From PALSA-1353 sp036267155 (GTDB taxonomy: Bacteria; Planctomycetota; Phycisphaerae; Tepidisphaerales; Tepidisphaeraceae): a stretch of 64,000 nt of DNA. The stretch spans positions 62,001-126,000 of the forward strand of contig DATAWP010000004.1 in NCBI GenBank assembly GCA_036267155.1, read 5' to 3'. The position numbers and the translations under genes are program-made. This document shows positions 59,840 through 64,000 of the stretch, piece after piece (position 1 is the stretch's first letter; every line of letters begins with the position of its first letter). Below the pieces are notes generated by a model that worked only from the letters and a program-made list of their open reading frames with translations, was not told the DNA's origin and searched no databases.

Positions 59840-61081
59840 TCAAAACTCCCATGTCGCGCGGTGCAGGATGCTTCCCTCGTAGTTCCACAGCATCTCGCCC
59901 GTTCGGTAGAAATCATCGAACTCGATATCGACGGCCATCGCGTGCTCGACATAATCGTAGGGCTTGGCGTTGCTGCGAATCTCGATGTCCATGATGTACC
60001 GCCCGGGCTTGAGCGGCAGCGAATCTACTTTGCACCGCACGAGTCTCTTGCCCGGATTCAGCGTCACGCCGCGCAGTTCCAGCCGGCTGTTCAGGCCCAG
60101 CACGCGATAGCCCTTGTCGGAATTGAACATGAATCCGAGGCAGGCGTTCTTGACCGGCTCCTTGACATCGAGCTGGAATTCAAACGTCGCTTCACCGCCG
60201 CTGAGCACGCGCTCCCTTCCCTGCGGCGGTGTCATCGAAAATCCCGCCAGCGTAGCCACCAGCCCCGGAAACCTCGGCCGCTGCAAAAGGTCCTTCTCTT
60301 CCGCGCTGACCGTGCTATTCAGATAGGTCTCAACGACGCTGTCGGCATTGCCGATCTCCGCCACCGCGCCGTTGCGCAGATAAACCGCGCGATCGCACAG
60401 ATTCTGCACCGATCCCATGTTGTGGCTCACAAACAGCACTGTCCGACCGTCTCCCTGCGCCACTTGCTGAATCCGCCCCAGGCACTTTTTCTGAAATTCC
60501 ACGTCGCCCACCGACAGCACTTCATCCACGATGAGGATTTCCGGCTCCAGATGCGCCGCCACCGCAAACGCCAGCCGCACGTACATCCCGCTGGAATATC
60601 GCTTCACCGGCGTGTCGAGGAATTGTTCGGTTTCGGCGAACGCGACGATCTCGTCGAATTTACGGTCGATCTCCGCCTTGCGCATGCCGAGGATCGCGCC
60701 GTTGAGATAAACATTTTCACGCCCGGTCAGTTCCGGATGAAATCCGGTCCCGACCTCCAGCAGCGACGCCACGCGGCCTTTGAGCTTGGCGTTTCCCTCC
60801 GTCGGCTCGGTGATGCGGCTGAGGATTTTCAGCAAGGTGGATTTCCCCGCTCCGTTGCGGCCGATGATTCCCATCACCTCGCCGCGCTGTACGTCAAAGG
60901 AGACATCCTTCAGCGCCCAGAATTGGCCCTCTTCCGGGCCCTTGCCGGCGAGCCCAGCGAGGCGCTGGAACGGGGCCTTGATCACCGACATGATCGTGTC
61001 GCGCAGCGTCAGATATTTCTCGGCCCGCAATCCGAGCTGATAACACTTGCCGATGCCGTCGATGGTGATCGCCGCGCTCAT
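59840..61081 (-). CDS. wzt: Polysaccharide ABC exporter ATPase with C-terminal carbohydrate-binding domain (Wzt-like)
   Basis: A 413-residue protein. ABC domain: Walker A GRNGAGKSTLLKIL, signature region YSSGMYVRLAFAVA, Walker B ILIVDEVLSVGD and VSHNMGSV. From ~265 to the end is a beta-sandwich extension typical of Wzt proteins that recognise the capped polysaccharide. It forms an exporter with the permease encoded 8 bp upstream in transcription. ATG at 61081 was chosen from the permease spacing and homology; longer frames run into the permease gene. The presence of Wzm/Wzt next to a Wzy-like protein is noted under findings. Confidence 0.92.
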   Translation of the reverse strand: MSAAITIDGIGKCYQLGLRAEKYLTLRDTIMSVIKAPFQRLAGLAGKGPEEGQFWALKDVSFDVQRGEVMGIIGRNGAGKSTLLKILSRITEPTEGNAKLKGRVASLLEVGTGFHPELTGRENVYLNGAILGMRKAEIDRKFDEIVAFAETEQFLDTPVKRYSSGMYVRLAFAVAAHLEPEILIVDEVLSVGDVEFQKKCLGRIQQVAQGDGRTVLFVSHNMGSVQNLCDRAVYLRNGAVAEIGNADSVVETYLNSTVSAEEKDLLQRPRFPGLVATLAGFSMTPPQGRERVLSGGEATFEFQLDVKEPVKNACLGFMFNSDKGYRVLGLNSRLELRGVTLNPGKRLVRCKVDSLPLKPGRYIMDIEIRSNAKPYDYVEHAMAVDIEFDDFYRTGEMLWNYEGSILHRATWEF

Positions 61082-61089
61082 GAGTCGTC

Positions 61090-62025
61090 CTACGCGATGT
61101 CCGCGAATCGTCGCTCGGTCTTTTTGAAGTAGTACATGCCGAACAGCAGAAGTCCGGCAACTTCCACCACGGAGAGGGCCAGCCCCGGAAAATCCCAGTT
61201 CTGATGCAGCAGCGCCGAGCGATATCCGTTGATGATTCCGTACATCGGATTGAGCCGCAGGAGCCAGCGAATCCACTGGCGGTGGGGATCGAGCGGATAT
61301 CCAACGGGGCTGATGAACTGCCAGGTCGAAACCATGAACGGCAACAGAAACCGGAAATCGCGATAAGTCACCGTCAGCGACGAAAGCAAATAGGCAATAC
61401 CGACCGCCGCCAGCGCCGTCAGCAACACCAGCAGGGGAATGAACACCACCGTCCACGGCGGCGCCACGCGATAACATCCCATCAGCGTGAAAAAGACCGC
61501 GAAGGAGACCATCATGTCTACCAGCGCCGCCCCGATCACGGACGTGGGTACGAAGAGGCGCGGGAAATAGACTTTCGTCAGCAGGTTTTGCTGGTTCATC
61601 AGCGACAGACCGCCCGCGCTGACGCCTACGGCGAACAGCATCCACGGCAATATTCCCGCGTAATTGAACAGGGAATACGGAATGTGCCGGACTTTCAGTT
61701 CCGCGGGCAGCTTGCTGGCGAATCCCGCCACGGTTCCGAAAATCACGGTTTGGATGATGACATTCATCACCGGCTGTAAAACTGCCCACGCGACGCCGAG
61801 CACCGTCTGCTTGTACCGCACCTTCACGTCCCGCCAGGTGAGGAAGTACAGCAGTTCCCGATAGTGCAGCAACTCTTTGAAATCGATCGCGACCCATCCG
61901 CGGTGGGCGCGGATCTCGAATTCCGGAATCTCCACTGGCTCCGCCTGGACCCCCGGAGCCGGTGGGCTTATCAACGGATCAATGGGCGGAGGGTCGGCCT
62001 GCATGGGAGGGGCTGTCAAACTCAT
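61090..62025 (-). CDS. wzm: Polysaccharide ABC exporter permease (Wzm-like)
   Basis: A 311-residue ABC-2 permease. A Pro-rich N-terminal ~40 residues lead into YFLTWRDVKVRYKQTVLGVAWAVLQPVMNVII, the first family block, and six membrane segments follow, with NPMYGIINGYRSALL near the end. It translocates lipid-linked polysaccharide across the inner membrane together with the Wzt-like ATPase. It is the first gene of the glycosyltransferase transcription unit; upstream are 201 bp and then the terminator of the coiled-coil protein gene. Confidence 0.92.
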   Translation of the reverse strand: MSLTAPPMQADPPPIDPLISPPAPGVQAEPVEIPEFEIRAHRGWVAIDFKELLHYRELLYFLTWRDVKVRYKQTVLGVAWAVLQPVMNVIIQTVIFGTVAGFASKLPAELKVRHIPYSLFNYAGILPWMLFAVGVSAGGLSLMNQQNLLTKVYFPRLFVPTSVIGAALVDMMVSFAVFFTLMGCYRVAPPWTVVFIPLLVLLTALAAVGIAYLLSSLTVTYRDFRFLLPFMVSTWQFISPVGYPLDPHRQWIRWLLRLNPMYGIINGYRSALLHQNWDFPGLALSVVEVAGLLLFGMYYFKKTERRFADIA

Positions 62026-62226
62026 TGTGGCGGATTCCTACGCAGCAAGGCAAACGTCCAATAAAATCTGGGATAAATCTCCCGGCTGGCGCATACTAGC
62101 CGTCCGATCCCTCGCGTCAACCGGCAACATCGTCCATTCCCAAACTGGACGTGAGAAGTTGGCGACACCACCATCTTCCGCAATTATCGGACGAAAATTA
62201 AGCCCAGGCAGCGCATAAAAATAAAA

Positions 62227-62252
62227 AGCCCGCGGACGACTGTCCGCGGGCT
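62227..62252 (-). terminator. Rho-independent terminator of the coiled-coil protein gene
   Basis: An 11-bp perfect stem (AGCCCGCGGAC, four-base loop, GTCCGCGGGCT), followed on the minus strand by TTTTATTTTTA. It lies 24 bp past the stop at 62276. Confidence 0.93.
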
Positions 62253-62275
62253 GTTTCATTCAAATTTCATCCGCG

Positions 62276-63718
62276 CTATCTTTGCGCGTTGTCGTAGTAT
62301 CCGCAGAAGTACAGAAACCGATTCTGATTCATGATCGGGATGTGCAATTCTTTCGCCTTGTCCAACTCCGCACTGTATGCCGCGTATTCGGCCTTCTCAT
62401 CGTCCTGCAACCGCCGATTGAGCGGGTCCTGCAATTCGTCTTCGGTGAATTGCCGAATCTCCGGCACCGCGCCCATCACGACAAAATCGGTGTCCACGTT
62501 GATGTCTTTCTGAACGTGTCCACCCCATTCCGTCACCAGCGCTTCGATCTTCTGCCGGTCCGCCGGTTTCGGCTGTCCGGTCTGGGCCAGATCGAAGTTG
62601 CCGTACACCACGAAATTGTATTTGGTGTTTCGGTCGTACACCAAATTCGCGATCAGGTCTCCCTCAGCCAGGTGCTGGCCGACCTCCGTTTTGATGACCC
62701 TGCACCGGCTGTCCGTCGCGTACACCTGCTCTACTTCAATCGAGCCTTTTCCCACCGGAAGGTTTTCCTCGCTCAACAGGTCATCCTGCTTCGGAACCCC
62801 ATCCCGTCGGTCGTATACTTCAAACGTCAACCCCGGCACCAAGTGGTCTCCCATTCCCAGGTTGATGTAAACAATGTCGTCGGATGCCACGGACGTGATC
62901 ATTCCATCCGACTGCCGGAGCAACGGATCGATCGGCGAAATGCGTTTCCCCGCGAGCTTGTCGCCCAGTTCCGTGGCCAGCCTCTTCTCCTGATCCAGTT
63001 GCTGGTCCTTGGTTTCCACCAGTTGCTGGGCTCTTTGCAGTTCGGCGTTCTGCTCCCGGCGCTCCTGGTCCATTGACTGCGACATCTGCTGGATTTTGAT
63101 GACGGCGTCGTTCTGGGCTTTTTGGGTTTGATCCAGCGCATCCTGCTTGATTTTGTTGGCGTCGGCCAGGTCATCCTGGGCCTTTTTGACCAACGTCTGG
63201 GAAAGGGCGATTTGCTTGGCTGCATCACCCGCCCCCTGCAATTGCGCCTGGCGAAGCGCCTGGTTCTCGTAGTGCTGGCCCGACGCATAGGCGGCCAATT
63301 TATTGATCGCCTCCACGAGGCTCATGCTGGTGGTAAGCTGCACAGACGGCACCCGCTGCCCGGCATCCGTCAAGGCATTGCGGGCCTGATCCGCCGCGGC
63401 GCTCGGCTGTATCGCGTTGGCCGCCGTCTTGCCGTTGATCAGCTCCGCCAAATTCTGCGCATCCTGAAATGCCACCTGCAAAACCGTCTGTCCCGGCCTG
63501 GGGTTCTTGGTGATGTCTTTGTAGCGCTGGCTGAGCATGTCCTGCGCCGAATAGATTTCCTTAGTGCGACTCGTTTGGGTGGTCAGGAGTTCGGTTTTCT
63601 TGTTGTCATCGACGCCAAAATAAATGGCGAAGATGGTCGCCGTCACGAACAGAATCGTGAAAACGACTACCGCAGTGATCAATCCGCCGCGAGAGCCTTG
63701 GGGGCCAACCGGTGGCAT
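62276..63718 (-). CDS. Membrane-anchored coiled-coil protein with BRCT-like C-terminal domain
   Basis: A 480-residue protein. An N-terminal helix (GGLITAVVVFTILFVTATIFAIYF) anchors it. Residues ~150-265 are a long Gln/Lys/Asp-rich coiled coil (AQDDLADANKIKQDALDQTQ... EQNAELQRAQQLVETKDQ). A beta-rich section follows (~270-370), and then a BRCT-like unit: YNFVVYGNFDLAQTGQPKPA, ALVTEWGGHVQKDINVDTDF and VVMGAVPE. The BRCT assignment rests on the (V/F)xxG..., GG(x)V, DTDFVV pattern and is tentative. ATG at 63718 has GGAGGT 7 nt upstream; a TTG two codons earlier is less likely. It is separated from wzm by a strong terminator, so it is its own unit. Confidence 0.75.
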   Translation of the reverse strand: MPPVGPQGSRGGLITAVVVFTILFVTATIFAIYFGVDDNKKTELLTTQTSRTKEIYSAQDMLSQRYKDITKNPRPGQTVLQVAFQDAQNLAELINGKTAANAIQPSAAADQARNALTDAGQRVPSVQLTTSMSLVEAINKLAAYASGQHYENQALRQAQLQGAGDAAKQIALSQTLVKKAQDDLADANKIKQDALDQTQKAQNDAVIKIQQMSQSMDQERREQNAELQRAQQLVETKDQQLDQEKRLATELGDKLAGKRISPIDPLLRQSDGMITSVASDDIVYINLGMGDHLVPGLTFEVYDRRDGVPKQDDLLSEENLPVGKGSIEVEQVYATDSRCRVIKTEVGQHLAEGDLIANLVYDRNTKYNFVVYGNFDLAQTGQPKPADRQKIEALVTEWGGHVQKDINVDTDFVVMGAVPEIRQFTEDELQDPLNRRLQDDEKAEYAAYSAELDKAKELHIPIMNQNRFLYFCGYYDNAQR

Positions 63719-63942
63719 ACACAACCTCCAATCATATAAACGGCGACGGCCGCGAGGCTTATGAGCCGGTCCAGAAGTTCAACCAGCTCTACGGAAAGGT
63801 AGGTTTTTCCGCCGTCCGCAGGGACCAACCACTAATTTAACGACTCGCGCCCCGCCAGGTCAAGAAATTTACGTTTGCCGCCGGGGTTGGGCTTATTCTC
63901 AACCAATCGCGACGCGAAAAGGCCATGAAAAGCTACGACAAT

Positions 63943-64000
63943 CATCATGATTTGGGATAGCGTGGTAACAACTCCCGCGTTTTCGATAGCGCCAGGGCCG
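63943..64000 (-). promoter_or_regulatory. Conserved intergenic element (copy 2 of 2)
   Basis: On the minus strand this reads the same series as 34687-34745: a 23-bp identical core beginning GGCCCTGGCGC, then TTGTTACCACG and CCCAAATCATGATG. It is cut by the window end. It lies 225 bp or more upstream of the coiled-coil protein gene, in the same orientation. Confidence 0.6.

Overview
The window looks like chromosomal DNA of a high-GC planctomycete, most likely a Phycisphaerae/Tepidisphaeraceae-type lineage. This is inferred from gene content: PEP-CTERM-type surface proteins with an exosortase, a TPR/HExxH peptidase, a coiled-coil protein with a BRCT-like tail, a VPLPA-CTERM protein, and a large exopolysaccharide locus. 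No rRNA, CRISPR array or complete tRNA gene was found.

Left part (1-17 kb): the 3' end of fliN, a GT39-like membrane glycosyltransferase, glutamate dehydrogenase, a minus-strand run of a two-half ABC-2 permease, its ATPase and a large membrane protein, a MazG-like protein, a TPR/gluzincin peptidase, a class V aminotransferase, a MoaD/ThiS-like protein coupled to a BNR-repeat protein, RsmE and small membrane proteins. A family of short GC-rich palindromes sits at the 3' ends of successive minus-strand genes. One of them lies inside the moaD-like gene and appears to have lengthened it past its di-glycine.

Middle part (17-38 kb): an accessory region in which housekeeping genes (trpS, the 2-methylcitrate cycle set prpD-prpB-prpC, ettA) alternate with toxin-antitoxin modules (hicAB, higBA, mntA-hepT with hepT interrupted by a stop codon), an orphan MqsA/YgiT-like gene, FkbM, YdeI-like, VOC and DUF302 genes, a DUF302 gene fragment, and a two-gene AAA+ ATPase/subtilisin-like protease module. 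Long inverted repeats (up to about 0.6 kb with matching termini) occupy intergenic gaps, one of them inside the prp gene set. Three genes start 6-7 nt after a TATAAT-like box, suggesting leaderless transcripts; two of these also share their first codons. Two paralogous secreted proteins (24.9 and 37.2 kb) end in different exosortase sorting tails.

Right part (38-64 kb): a nearly continuous minus-strand exopolysaccharide/exosortase locus. In transcription order it has a coiled-coil anchor protein with a strong terminator, Wzm/Wzt ABC export, several GT2 and GT4 glycosyltransferases (one a GT4-GT2 fusion), a Wzy-like polymerase, an acetyltransferase, then a second transcription unit with a WecG/TagA glycosyltransferase fused to a nucleotidyltransferase-like domain, exosortase, EpsI-like protein, a Wzz/Wzc-like chain-length ATPase lacking the tyrosine tail, a polyprenyl-phosphate sugar transferase, and a 1431-residue TPR protein. 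Many junctions are ATGA overlaps, so translation is probably coupled. The exosortase here probably processes the two CTERM proteins further left.
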